This document shows positions 42,773 to 49,812 of a stretch of DNA of 64,000 bases, piece by piece. The notes below the pieces were generated by a model that saw nothing but the letters and a program-made list of their open reading frames with translations, ran no database searches and had not been told where the DNA came from. Location: the NCBI GenBank assembly GCA_022072225.1, contig JAJVIC010000009.1:920482-984481 (forward strand), written 5' to 3'. Position numbers and translations under genes: made by a program. Within the stretch, counting starts at the first letter, position 1, and each line of letters begins with the position of its first letter. This DNA is from Bacteroidia bacterium. GTDB lineage: Bacteria > Bacteroidota > Bacteroidia > SXHM01.

Positions 42773-43732
42773 TTACTTGCCTTTAAAGAAATCAATAATC
42801 TTCTCTGCCATTTCAATGCCTATGCGTTCCTGTGCTTCCATTGTTGCCGCTCCGATATGCGGTGTAAGCGATACTTTTGAATGTTGCAGCAAAGAAGGGT
42901 TCACATTGGGCTCGTTGGCAAAAACATCTAAGCCTGCGGCAGCCACTTTTCCTTCGTCAAGTGCAACAACAAGGTCTGCTTCGTTAATTACCTCACCTCG
43001 TGATGAGTTGACCAGCAAGACCCCTTTTTTCATTTTTGCAAATTCATCTTTTGCCAGTACATAGCCTCCTGTAAATGGAACGTGAAGTGTAAGTGCATCG
43101 CTGTTTTTGAGCACTTCATCCAGCGTTACTGTTTTTACCTTTACTTCTAATTTACCCAGTGTAAATACTTCTATGTTCAGCGTTGCCTCTGGAATAAACG
43201 GGTCGTAAGCCAACACCTTCATGCCGTTGCCCACTGCAATAGTCGCCACTTCCTGCCCAATTCTTCCAAAACCGATAATGCCCATGGTTTTGCCTTTCAG
43301 TTCAGTGCCGTTGGCATATTTCTTTTTCAGTTCGTTGAATTTTGTACCGTCAGCCGTTGGCATTCTGCGATTGGAATCATAGATGCCGCGCACCATTCCG
43401 TAGAGGTGGGCGAACACCAGTTCCGCTACAGAGCGTGTAGAAGCTGCAGGTGTATTCATTACCTGAATACCTTGTGCACGGGCATAATCCACATCAATGT
43501 TATCCATACCAACGCCACCGCGCCCAACCAGTTTCAGGCTTTTGCAGGCATCTATTAAGTCTTTGCGCACCTTGGTAGCACTGCGTACCAGCAGGGCATC
43601 AACACTTTGTTCGTTGATAAAAGCAATAAGATTTTCCTGTGCTACCTTATCGGTAAGCACGGTGAAACCGGCTGCCTGCAGTAAGCCTTTTCCGGTATCA
43701 TCTATTCCATCGTTGGCAAGAATTTTTATCAT
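42773..43732 (-). CDS. serA: D-3-phosphoglycerate dehydrogenase-like D-2-hydroxyacid dehydrogenase
   Basis: 319 aa, the short form without a C-terminal ACT domain. The NAD-binding motif is GIIGFGRIGQEVA (~148-160). SSRGEVINEADLVVAL holds the catalytic Arg and LDVFANEPNVNPSLL the catalytic Glu. LTPHIGAATMEAQ has the catalytic His. It oxidises 3-phosphoglycerate to 3-phosphohydroxypyruvate, the first step of serine synthesis. It is 51 bp downstream of serC, and the pair feeds the same pathway. Confidence 0.92.
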   Translation of the reverse strand: MIKILANDGIDDTGKGLLQAAGFTVLTDKVAQENLIAFINEQSVDALLVRSATKVRKDLIDACKSLKLVGRGGVGMDNIDVDYARAQGIQVMNTPAASTRSVAELVFAHLYGMVRGIYDSNRRMPTADGTKFNELKKKYANGTELKGKTMGIIGFGRIGQEVATIAVGNGMKVLAYDPFIPEATLNIEVFTLGKLEVKVKTVTLDEVLKNSDALTLHVPFTGGYVLAKDEFAKMKKGVLLVNSSRGEVINEADLVVALDEGKVAAAGLDVFANEPNVNPSLLQHSKVSLTPHIGAATMEAQERIGIEMAEKIIDFFKGK

Positions 43733-43743
43733 GGCTGTTTCGT

Positions 43744-43780
43744 TCCCTTCTCCTTGCAGGAGAGAGGTTAGGGGTGAGGT
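43744..43780. repeat. dispersed repeat fragment (CTCCTTGCAGGAG hairpin)
   Basis: A short hairpin, TCTCCT-TGC-AGGAGA, followed by GAGGTTAGGGGTGAGG, fills the serC-serA gap. It is of the same general type as the hairpin elements found in genes at 23601 and 53958. Confidence 0.55.
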
Positions 43781-43783
43781 TTT

Positions 43784-44857
43784 TTATCCTTTCGTTTTTG
43801 TAAATTCTTTCATCACATCTACCAATGCCTGCACGCTTTCAAGAGGCAATGCATTATACAGTGATGCGCGGTAGCCTCCTACATCTCTGTGTCCGCGGAT
43901 ACCGCTCAGGTTGGCGGCTTTCGCCAGTTTGTCAAATTCAGGTTCCAGGGCAACATCCTTCAGCAGAAAACAAATATTCATATCCGAACGGTCTTCCTTT
44001 TCTACAGTACCTACAAATAGCGGGTTATTGTCGATTTCGTTGTAAAGCAAATCAGCTTTCTGGCGGTTTATTTTTTCAATCCATTCCACACCGCCATTGT
44101 CTTTCAGCCATTTCATGGTGAGCATCGAAACGTAAATCGGGAATACGGGAGGCGTGTTATACATCGACTCGCCTTTGATGTGTACTTTGTAATCGAGCAT
44201 TGACAATAGTTTGCGTTCTGTTTTACCAAGCACGCTTTGGCGCACCGCTACCATGGTTGTTCCGGCAGGTCCCATATTTTTTTGCGCTCCGGCATAAATC
44301 AGAGAAAAATCATTGCCCTTTACTTTACGGCTGAAAATGTCTGATGACATATCGCACACCAGCGGTATCGGATTTTTCGGAAATTGTTTTATCTGTGTTC
44401 CGTATATAGTATTGTTGGAGGTGATGTGCAGGTAATCTGCATCCGCAGGAATAGTATATCCTTTGGGTATGTAGCTGAACTTCCTGTCTTCCGAAGAAGC
44501 AATTACGCTGGTGTTGCCTATCAATTTTGCCTCTTTGATAGCCTTGCTTGCCCATACGCCTGTGTTCACGTAAGCTGCTGTGCCATTTGTGCGCAGCAGG
44601 TTGCTGGGCACCATGGCAAACTGCATACTTGCTCCGCCACCGAGAAACAGAACGTAGAAATCATCATCCAGTTCCAGCAGTTCTTTTACAAGTTTCTGGG
44701 CTTCTTCCATAACCGGCATAAAGTCTTTGCTGCGGTGTGAAATCTCTAATAATGACAGGTTAATTCCATTGAAATTTAGTACAGCTTCTGCTGATTTTTT
44801 CAGTACTTCCTGAGGCAGAATGCCCGGCCCGGCACTGAAATTATGAACTTTGGTCAT
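43784..44857 (-). CDS. serC: phosphoserine aminotransferase
   Basis: 357 aa, a class V PLP-dependent aminotransferase. The start VHNFSAGPGILPQEVLKK is typical of SerC. FLGGGASMQFAMVP (~75) is the phosphate-binding cup. FSLIYAGAQKNMGPAGTTMV carries the Schiff-base Lys (~193), and a late SGIRGHRDVGGYRASLYNALP closes the active site. It converts 3-phosphohydroxypyruvate and glutamate to phosphoserine and 2-oxoglutarate. First gene of serC-serA-DUF1015. Confidence 0.94.
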   Translation of the reverse strand: MTKVHNFSAGPGILPQEVLKKSAEAVLNFNGINLSLLEISHRSKDFMPVMEEAQKLVKELLELDDDFYVLFLGGGASMQFAMVPSNLLRTNGTAAYVNTGVWASKAIKEAKLIGNTSVIASSEDRKFSYIPKGYTIPADADYLHITSNNTIYGTQIKQFPKNPIPLVCDMSSDIFSRKVKGNDFSLIYAGAQKNMGPAGTTMVAVRQSVLGKTERKLLSMLDYKVHIKGESMYNTPPVFPIYVSMLTMKWLKDNGGVEWIEKINRQKADLLYNEIDNNPLFVGTVEKEDRSDMNICFLLKDVALEPEFDKLAKAANLSGIRGHRDVGGYRASLYNALPLESVQALVDVMKEFTKTKG

Positions 44858-44890
44858 GTTGTTTTAGTGTTTAAATTCGGTGCAAGTTGC

Positions 44891-44922
44891 AAAAAAAAAG
44901 TCTCTCGCCTTAGGCGAGAGAC
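44891..44922 (-). terminator. rho-independent terminator of the DUF4476 gene
   Basis: A perfect 10-bp stem GTCTCTCGCC / GGCGAGAGAC with a 3-base loop, followed on the minus strand by nine T (44891-44899). It lies 24 bases beyond the stop codon at 44947. Confidence 0.9.
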
Positions 44923-44946
44923 TTTCAGGTTATCAACCGCTACTTC

Positions 44947-45900
44947 TTAATAGCCGTTGATATAGTTGTTGAGTTCTGTTTTACTTGATTCAAATCCGAA
45001 TACATCGTTTACCACATAGTAGTTTTCCTGGTCATAAACCCAGTCGTATGCAAATTTTGCAAAGTCGAGCATGGTATCTTCAAAACCAAATAATTCGCAA
45101 ACAGCTTTTACCTGATTAGAGGTCAGGCATTTTTTCTGAACAATAGATTTAGCCTGACTCAGGCGGGTTTCATCAAATCCGTTTGACGAGATGCTTTTCT
45201 TAATTCCGTCAAACTCGCTGGAGTTGGTAGAACCCATCCAGCAGTCGTCCTGACGGTGTTTGCGGCCGGGGCTGAGTGCGGGTGCATTGTTTTGCGGAGG
45301 GTAATTGTTAGTGCTGTAATTGTTAGATGATGAAGTAGTAGTGGTGGTAGTCTGGTAAGTGGTAGTGGTGGTAGCACCGGGCATCATATAAGGATCGTTG
45401 ATGTTTACATTCATGCTTATTCCGGGTACGCCTACGTTTACATTAGTGCTTACTCCTGGTGTTCCGGTGGTAACAGTGGTAGTGGTTTGCTCGGTATAAG
45501 TAATGTTTCCCACCGGAGCGGTTTGGGTATAAACCATTACATTTTGACCGGGTGCGGGTGGTGGTGCCTGTGCCAGTGGAACCTCGCTCTGCCAGCGGCA
45601 TACATACTCACCTTTGTTGTTTTTCATGATATTGAAAACCGTTTCGGTGCCCGGATTAAAGTTCAGGGTTTTGTCAAGTTCGCCAAGGGCTTTTTCTTCA
45701 AAAATAATTTTGGTCTTGTAATAAGGTTGCGGAAGCCCGGTAACTTTTACATTGGTTTCGGCTTTTTCATTTTGGCGAATTCCGTTAAGAATTACAAAGA
45801 ATTTTTCGCCACCTTGTGAGTAAAATACAAGGTTGGATGTTTGTGCAAACACTTGCACCGTAGCATAAACAGCTAAGAGTAGGAGTACTGCTTTTTTCAT
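44947..45900 (-). CDS. secreted DUF4476 protein
   Basis: 317 aa with a signal peptide (1-19, VFA-QTS). The N-terminal part (~20-105) is a beta domain (LVFYSQGGEKFFVILNGIRQNEKAETNVKV). A low-complexity Thr/Asn/Pro-rich linker spans ~105-215 (TTTTTYQTTTTTTSSSNNYSTNN). The DUF4476 helical domain (~217-317) has DDCWMGSTNSSEFDGIKKSIS, VCELFGFEDTMLDFAKFAYDWV and YYVVNDVFGFESSKTELNNYI. The family is widespread in Bacteroidota and of unknown function. It has its own promoter (45954) and terminator. Confidence 0.87.
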   Translation of the reverse strand: MKKAVLLLLAVYATVQVFAQTSNLVFYSQGGEKFFVILNGIRQNEKAETNVKVTGLPQPYYKTKIIFEEKALGELDKTLNFNPGTETVFNIMKNNKGEYVCRWQSEVPLAQAPPPAPGQNVMVYTQTAPVGNITYTEQTTTTVTTGTPGVSTNVNVGVPGISMNVNINDPYMMPGATTTTTYQTTTTTTSSSNNYSTNNYPPQNNAPALSPGRKHRQDDCWMGSTNSSEFDGIKKSISSNGFDETRLSQAKSIVQKKCLTSNQVKAVCELFGFEDTMLDFAKFAYDWVYDQENYYVVNDVFGFESSKTELNNYINGY

Positions 45901-45953
45901 TTGTTGTAGGTTTTTAGTTTTAAAGTTTCGGAGCCTGTTGCCAAACTCCGTGC

Positions 45954-45961
45954 CAAAAGTA
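45954..45961 (-). promoter_or_regulatory. -7 promoter box TACTTTTG
   Basis: Minus-strand TANNTTTG match, 53 bases upstream of the ATG at 45900. Confidence 0.5.
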
Positions 45962-45979
45962 AAATTTATTGGTGTTTTT

Positions 45980-46843
45980 TCAATCCTTATTTTTTGCGTC
46001 TACATCTTCTGTAAGCATCCACATTCCCTTTTTCCATTTCAATCCGTCCACACTGAAATCGGGGCCGTAGTATTGGAAACGTCCTGTGTTAACCGGGTCG
46101 TTGGGTGCCAGATGGTCAAACAAAATCATCTTTTTTTGCTCATCGTAATTCAAATACATAGTGGCCTGCGGACTGTATTCAAAAATAATACGTTGCCATT
46201 TTTCTTTCTTCATTAAAAAGACAGGGGCTCCAAACACCGGCTCTCCCTTTGTTGAAAAGGTAAGTACATCAATAATCTTTTTGGTGGTTATACCGTCATT
46301 TCCGCTCCAGCCCAATAGGGTGTAATACATTTTACCTTTGTTCTTTTTTTGAATCAGGTTGTAGTAAACGCAGCTTTGCCAGTTAAGGTGGTTAAAACTT
46401 TTGCGTTCTGTGTTCTCCGTTTTTTCTTCCGCTGCTTTCAGTTTAAAAACTGAAGTGTTTTTTGTTTTAGGGTTTTTATACAATACAAATCCGTAGCAAC
46501 GGTAAACTCCAAAATGAGGGGGCAATGTCCATGAAATTATTCTCAGCTTTTTATCTGCCGAAACAATATCAGAAAGATTTTTGCCTAAGTCGAAACGAAA
46601 ATCAAAAGCATCTTTTTGTTTCAGAAAATTTTCAAGAGCAGCAACAATGGCCGTGTTGTCGGCATTTACTTCGTCCGTAAGCCAGGGATGCTCCTGAATG
46701 TGGTTGAAACGGGTAAGCAGGGTGTCGCTTGTTGCTTTGTATAATTGCTCTGTATTTTGTGCGCAGAGCGAATTACAGGCAACAATAAATGAAAATAAAA
46801 AAGCGCTCCAACGAATGGAAGCGCTTTTAAATAAACCGGTCAT
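45980..46843 (-). CDS. secreted hypothetical protein, 287 aa
   Basis: Signal peptide to ~29 (NSLCA-QNT). The mature protein (~30-287) is a mixed alpha/beta domain without known motifs: NADNTAIVAALENFLKQKDAF, KLRIISWTLPPHFGVYRCYGFVLYKN, YYTLLGWSGNDGITTKKIIDVL, YSPQATMYLNYDEQKKMILFDHLAPND and a WKKGMWMLTEDVDA end. Similar Bacteroidota proteins exist as unassigned hypotheticals. It starts 5 bases after the ferredoxin stop, and its codons 6-16 form a terminator-like hairpin. Confidence 0.8.
   Translation of the reverse strand: MTGLFKSASIRWSAFLFSFIVACNSLCAQNTEQLYKATSDTLLTRFNHIQEHPWLTDEVNADNTAIVAALENFLKQKDAFDFRFDLGKNLSDIVSADKKLRIISWTLPPHFGVYRCYGFVLYKNPKTKNTSVFKLKAAEEKTENTERKSFNHLNWQSCVYYNLIQKKNKGKMYYTLLGWSGNDGITTKKIIDVLTFSTKGEPVFGAPVFLMKKEKWQRIIFEYSPQATMYLNYDEQKKMILFDHLAPNDPVNTGRFQYYGPDFSVDGLKWKKGMWMLTEDVDAKNKD
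46796..46825 (-). terminator. terminator-like hairpin inside the start of the 287-aa gene
   Basis: On the minus strand, AGCGCT(T)CCA / TGGAGCGCT form a ~9-bp stem with a 5-base loop and one bulge. This is followed by six T (46801-46796). It lies within codons 6-16 of the downstream gene, immediately after the ferredoxin gene, and could end most ferredoxin transcripts while leaving read-through for the next gene. Confidence 0.6.
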
Positions 46844-46848
46844 AGCAA

Positions 46849-47196
46849 TTAAGCGTGCATAGATGCTTTTTTGCTCAGGTTTTCTTCCTGAGTATGCGGA
46901 TTGTCGGTGTCAGGCACGCAGCAGTCAACAGGGCAAACAGCAGCGCACTGCGGCTCATCATGAAAACCAACACACTCGGTGCATTTATCGGTAACAATGT
47001 AGTAAATATCCATTTGCTTTGGAGGTTGTGCTGCATCAGCATCAACGGTTACTCCGCTGAAACTGGTGAATGAACCTTTTACTGAAGTTCCGTCAGAAAA
47101 TCTCCATTCCTGACCTCCTTCGTAAATAGCGTTGTTTGGACACTCGGGTTCGCAGGCCCCGCAGTTGATACATTCTTCGGTAATTTTAATTGCCAT
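46849..47196 (-). CDS. 4Fe-4S dicluster ferredoxin
   Basis: 115 aa with two cluster motifs. The first is CINCGACEPECP (~10-21). The second is CTECVGFHDEPQCAAVCPVDCC (~72-93), with an insertion in its loop. The order and insertion fit the bacterial-type 2[4Fe-4S] ferredoxins of Bacteroidota. It is a soluble electron carrier. It is divergent from the acyl-CoA reductase gene with overlapping promoter boxes; the same neighbourhood with serC and serA is known in Bacteroidota. Confidence 0.92.
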   Translation of the reverse strand: MAIKITEECINCGACEPECPNNAIYEGGQEWRFSDGTSVKGSFTSFSGVTVDADAAQPPKQMDIYYIVTDKCTECVGFHDEPQCAAVCPVDCCVPDTDNPHTQEENLSKKASMHA

Positions 47197-47230
47197 GTTG
47201 TAAGTATTTAAATTGAGAGTTTATTGTTCT

Positions 47231-47252
47231 TAGTTTTGCGGTTGCAAATATA
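47231..47252. promoter_or_regulatory. overlapping divergent promoter boxes TAGTTTTG (+) and TATATTTG (-)
   Basis: The + strand TANNTTTG box is at 47231-47238 and the minus-strand box at 47252-47245. They are 6 bp apart. Each predicted start site falls between or just beyond the other's box, so the ferredoxin and acyl-CoA reductase promoters cannot easily be used at the same time. Confidence 0.6.
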
Positions 47253-47266
47253 GAAATAAAGATAAT

Positions 47267-48304
47267 TTGACCACAGGAGAAAAAATAAAGTCGTTTGCTG
47301 AACTGGGCAGGTATTTAAGATTGTTTGAAAAGCCTCTCCATTCAACCGATCAGGAGATGGAAGCATTTGAAAATCTGATTTTGGGTTCGGCTCATTTCAA
47401 CGGCTGGTTTGTTGAAGAGAATGTGCGCAGCGCACTGTCAGGAATTGCCTGTATGCTTGAGCAGGATAAACTCGGGAAATGGCTTGCCCGTTATCCCTTT
47501 AAGGAGAATGAAAATCCGAAAAGGGTAGGGGTAGTAATGGCCGGAAATATTCCCATGGTTGGCTTTCATGATTTTTTGTGTGTACTCATATCAGGAAACA
47601 CCTGTGTTGCCAAACTCTCCTCACAGGATAACAGGTTGTTAAAAGCAGTAGCTGCAAAATTGATTGCCATTGAGCCGCGTTTTAAAGACCGTATTGTTTT
47701 TGAAGACGGTAAGCTGAAAAACATTGATGCCGTAATTGCTACCGGAAGTAATAACACTTCGCGTTATTTTGAATATTACTTTGGAAAATATCCCCACATT
47801 ATCCGCAAAAACAGAAACTCGGTTGCCGTATTAACCGGTAACGAAACAGCAGAAGAGCTTGCACTGCTGGGTGACGATATTTTTATGTATTTCGGTTTGG
47901 GATGCCGCAATGTTTCTAAGTTGTATGTACCGGAGGGATATAATTTCGATAACTTCTTTAATGCCATTGAGAGCCGTAAAAAGACAGTGCTTCACGCCAA
48001 ATATGCCAATAACTACGATTACAACAAAGCTATTCTGTTAGTCAATAAATACGAACATTTTGATAACGGATTTCTGCTCGTAAAAAGAGACGATGCGCTT
48101 GCAACTCCCGTAGCGCAGATTAATTACTCGTTCTGCAATTCGGAGGCAGCGCTTGCCCTTGAACTGGAAGCGAGAAAAGAACAGATACAATGTATTGTTT
48201 CGTCAAAACCGGGGCATGTTCCTTTCGGACAAAGCCAAAAGCCGGAGTTGTGGGATTATGCTGACGGGATAGATACGATGCAGTTTCTGATGTCGTCATT
48301 GTAA
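47267..48304 (+). CDS. LuxC-like acyl-CoA reductase
   Basis: 345 aa from TTG 47267 (no ATG fits better; the promoter box ends 28 bases upstream). It is an aldehyde-dehydrogenase-fold acyl-CoA reductase. VGVVMAGNIPMVGFHDFLCVLISGNT (~85-110) is a typical NADP-binding start. IDAVIATGSNNTSRYFEYYF and FMYFGLGCRNVSKLYVPEGY (catalytic Cys ~213) follow. It probably reduces acyl-CoA (or acyl-ACP) to aldehyde. The product pathway in Bacteroidota is not established. Divergent from ferredoxin, a plausible electron partner. Confidence 0.85.
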   Translation: MTTGEKIKSFAELGRYLRLFEKPLHSTDQEMEAFENLILGSAHFNGWFVEENVRSALSGIACMLEQDKLGKWLARYPFKENENPKRVGVVMAGNIPMVGFHDFLCVLISGNTCVAKLSSQDNRLLKAVAAKLIAIEPRFKDRIVFEDGKLKNIDAVIATGSNNTSRYFEYYFGKYPHIIRKNRNSVAVLTGNETAEELALLGDDIFMYFGLGCRNVSKLYVPEGYNFDNFFNAIESRKKTVLHAKYANNYDYNKAILLVNKYEHFDNGFLLVKRDDALATPVAQINYSFCNSEAALALELEARKEQIQCIVSSKPGHVPFGQSQKPELWDYADGIDTMQFLMSSL

Positions 48305-48373
48305 ACCCCGTTTACTGCTGGGTGAAGCAATCTCAAAATTAAGATTGCTTCGCTACGCTCGCAATGACGGGGT
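48305..48373. repeat. dispersed inverted repeat (GAAGCAATCTC family, degenerate)
   Basis: The right arm, ...GAAGCAATCTT complement plus GCTACGCTCGCAATGACGGGGT (48343-48373), pairs with a degenerate left copy (48305-48334, ACCCCG ... GTGAAGCAATCTC). It is the same family as 42675-42760 and sits at the end of the acyl-CoA reductase gene. Confidence 0.75.
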
Positions 48374-48379
48374 AAAAAG

Positions 48380-48409
48380 AAAAGAGGAACAATTTCTCGC
48401 TCCTCTTTT
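48380..48409. terminator. bidirectional terminator hairpin
   Basis: AAAAGAGGA (48380-48388) and TCCTCTTTT (48401-48409) form a 9-bp stem with a 12-base loop. A/T runs on both sides suit the convergent acyl-CoA reductase and 128-aa genes. Confidence 0.7.
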
Positions 48410-48433
48410 CCCGACTTTAAACCCAACCACACA

Positions 48434-48820
48434 TTACTCAATATAAAACCGTTTTGTAAGCATTTTGTTTTGCGATTTGTTATAAATCTGCATCATATAT
48501 AAGCCTTTATCGAGGTTTGAAATGTCTGCTTTCAGCATTACATCATCAAACAACTGGTGAAATACTTTTTCGCCAATAATATTATAAATCATCACCTCTT
48601 TTATTTCGCCCTGTCCGGTAGTTTGAATATCAAATTTTCCGTTGTTGGGGTTAGGATAAATGTTTACGGTAAATTCTTCAGCAAGCGTTGTTGCCGCTGT
48701 TTCGTTTTCGGAAGTATGAAAAGGCAGTCTGAAATTGTTTGCTTTAGAAAACATGGCAGTACTTAACGCAAATACCGCCAGTAAGGAAGCGAGCGAAGTT
48801 TTGAGAAGAAATGCTTTCAT
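48434..48820 (-). CDS. small secreted protein made mostly of a T9SS type A sorting domain
   Basis: 128 aa. The signal peptide (1-27, MFSKA) and a short linker (~28-50) are followed directly by a T9SS type A domain (~51-128, with NIYPNPNNGKFDIQTTG and a GLYMMQIYNKSQNKMLTKRFYI end). It has no separate functional domain. This is unusual: the sorting domain itself is almost the whole mature protein. It could be a remnant of a larger gene or a genuine small surface protein. Confidence 0.8.
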   Translation of the reverse strand: MKAFLLKTSLASLLAVFALSTAMFSKANNFRLPFHTSENETAATTLAEEFTVNIYPNPNNGKFDIQTTGQGEIKEVMIYNIIGEKVFHQLFDDVMLKADISNLDKGLYMMQIYNKSQNKMLTKRFYIE

Positions 48821-48852
48821 GACAGTTAGTTTTGTTTAACCGAAAACCGCTT

Positions 48853-48860
48853 CAAAATTA
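48853..48860 (-). promoter_or_regulatory. -7 promoter box TAATTTTG
   Basis: Minus-strand TANNTTTG match, 32 bases upstream of the ATG at 48820. Confidence 0.5.
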
Positions 48861-48943
48861 GATACTGTTTATCCTCCTGAGAAAGTTTTTCTGTTAATGT
48901 TTGTTAAACAAAATACAATAACCTTGCCGAAAAAAATATACTT

Positions 48944-48968
48944 TCACCGCAAAGACGCTAAGGCGCAA
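48944..48968. repeat. dispersed repeat fragment (CCGCAAAGACGC family)
   Basis: TTTCACCGCAAAGACGCTAA followed by GGCGC. This matches the right arm of the 39358-39463 element (ACCGCAAAGAACGC). It lies in the 164-bp gap before the endonuclease III gene, ending ~16 bases before its ATG. Confidence 0.5.
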
Positions 48969-48984
48969 AAGAGTAATTATCAGC

Positions 48985-49617
48985 ATGGCAAATCAAGTAA
49001 ACTGGGGCGAAGAGATAAAGCCGCTTATCACAAAGTATAAAGACAAAAAACATCCGCTGGATTATGGTAATACCTATCAGTTAGTGGTGATGGTTATTCT
49101 CTCGGCACAGGATTCGGATAAGCATATTAACGAAGTAGCGAAATCATTTTTTGCAGCTTTTCCCGACATGGCTTCGCTTGCGCGGGCCGATGAGGAAACC
49201 GTTATCCGTTACATCAGCAGTGTGCGTAACTTCGGCAATAAAACCAAGTGGCTGATAAAACTGGCGCAAACAATCAGGGAAGACAAAAATATTCCGCTGA
49301 CGATGGAGCAGCTTACCGCTTTACCCGGAATAGGCCGTAAATCAGCCAATGTAATAATGCGCGAAACAGGTAAAAAGGCAGAAGGCATTATTGTTGACCT
49401 TCATGTGGTGCGTGTTGCACCCCGTTTAGGTATTGCAACCGGCACCGACCCTAAGAAAATAGAACAGCAGCTTATGAATGTTGTTAACGAGCAGGATTGG
49501 GGACAGGCAGGTATGGCTATTTCATTTCTCGGAAGAGAAATTTGCCGCCCCACCAATCCTAAATGCGGGGATTGTGTTATGAATTCGGTTTGTACTTATT
49601 ACAGGTCTGTAAAATAG
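48985..49617 (+). CDS. nth: endonuclease III (DNA glycosylase/AP lyase)
   Basis: 210 aa. LTALPGIGRKSANVIM is the helix-hairpin-helix with the catalytic Lys (~120), and GIIVDLHVVRV holds the catalytic Asp (~139). The C-terminal CRPTNPKCGDCVMNSVC is the C-x6-C-x2-C-x5-C [4Fe-4S] cluster. It removes oxidised pyrimidines and cleaves abasic sites in base excision repair. It is directly adjacent (0 bp) to a convergent small membrane protein gene. Confidence 0.95.
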   Translation: MANQVNWGEEIKPLITKYKDKKHPLDYGNTYQLVVMVILSAQDSDKHINEVAKSFFAAFPDMASLARADEETVIRYISSVRNFGNKTKWLIKLAQTIREDKNIPLTMEQLTALPGIGRKSANVIMRETGKKAEGIIVDLHVVRVAPRLGIATGTDPKKIEQQLMNVVNEQDWGQAGMAISFLGREICRPTNPKCGDCVMNSVCTYYRSVK

Positions 49618-49812
49618 TTACGCATTCTCCTTATCACCCTTGTAAAAGAACAACAACATCAACAATCCGAATACCAACATAGCAAAGCCTGAATATAAGT
49701 TTAATTCAGGGTGGTTTGCTTCTGTGCCTGCAAAGTAATTTGCTAACAATATTAAACCGGAAAGGCTGAAAAATAATCCGATAATCAAGCGAAGGTCGGT
49801 GAGTTTTTCCAT
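49618..49812 (-). CDS. 64-aa two-helix membrane protein
   Basis: Two hydrophobic helices (~8-27 and ~38-57), joined by a short polar loop, YFAGTEANHPELNLY, and a lysine/glutamate C-terminus. Its ATG overlaps the stop codon of the sodium symporter gene (TGATG), so it is translationally coupled and may be an accessory subunit of that transporter. The family is not recognised. Confidence 0.75.
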   Translation of the reverse strand: MEKLTDLRLIIGLFFSLSGLILLANYFAGTEANHPELNLYSGFAMLVFGLLMLLFFYKGDKENA

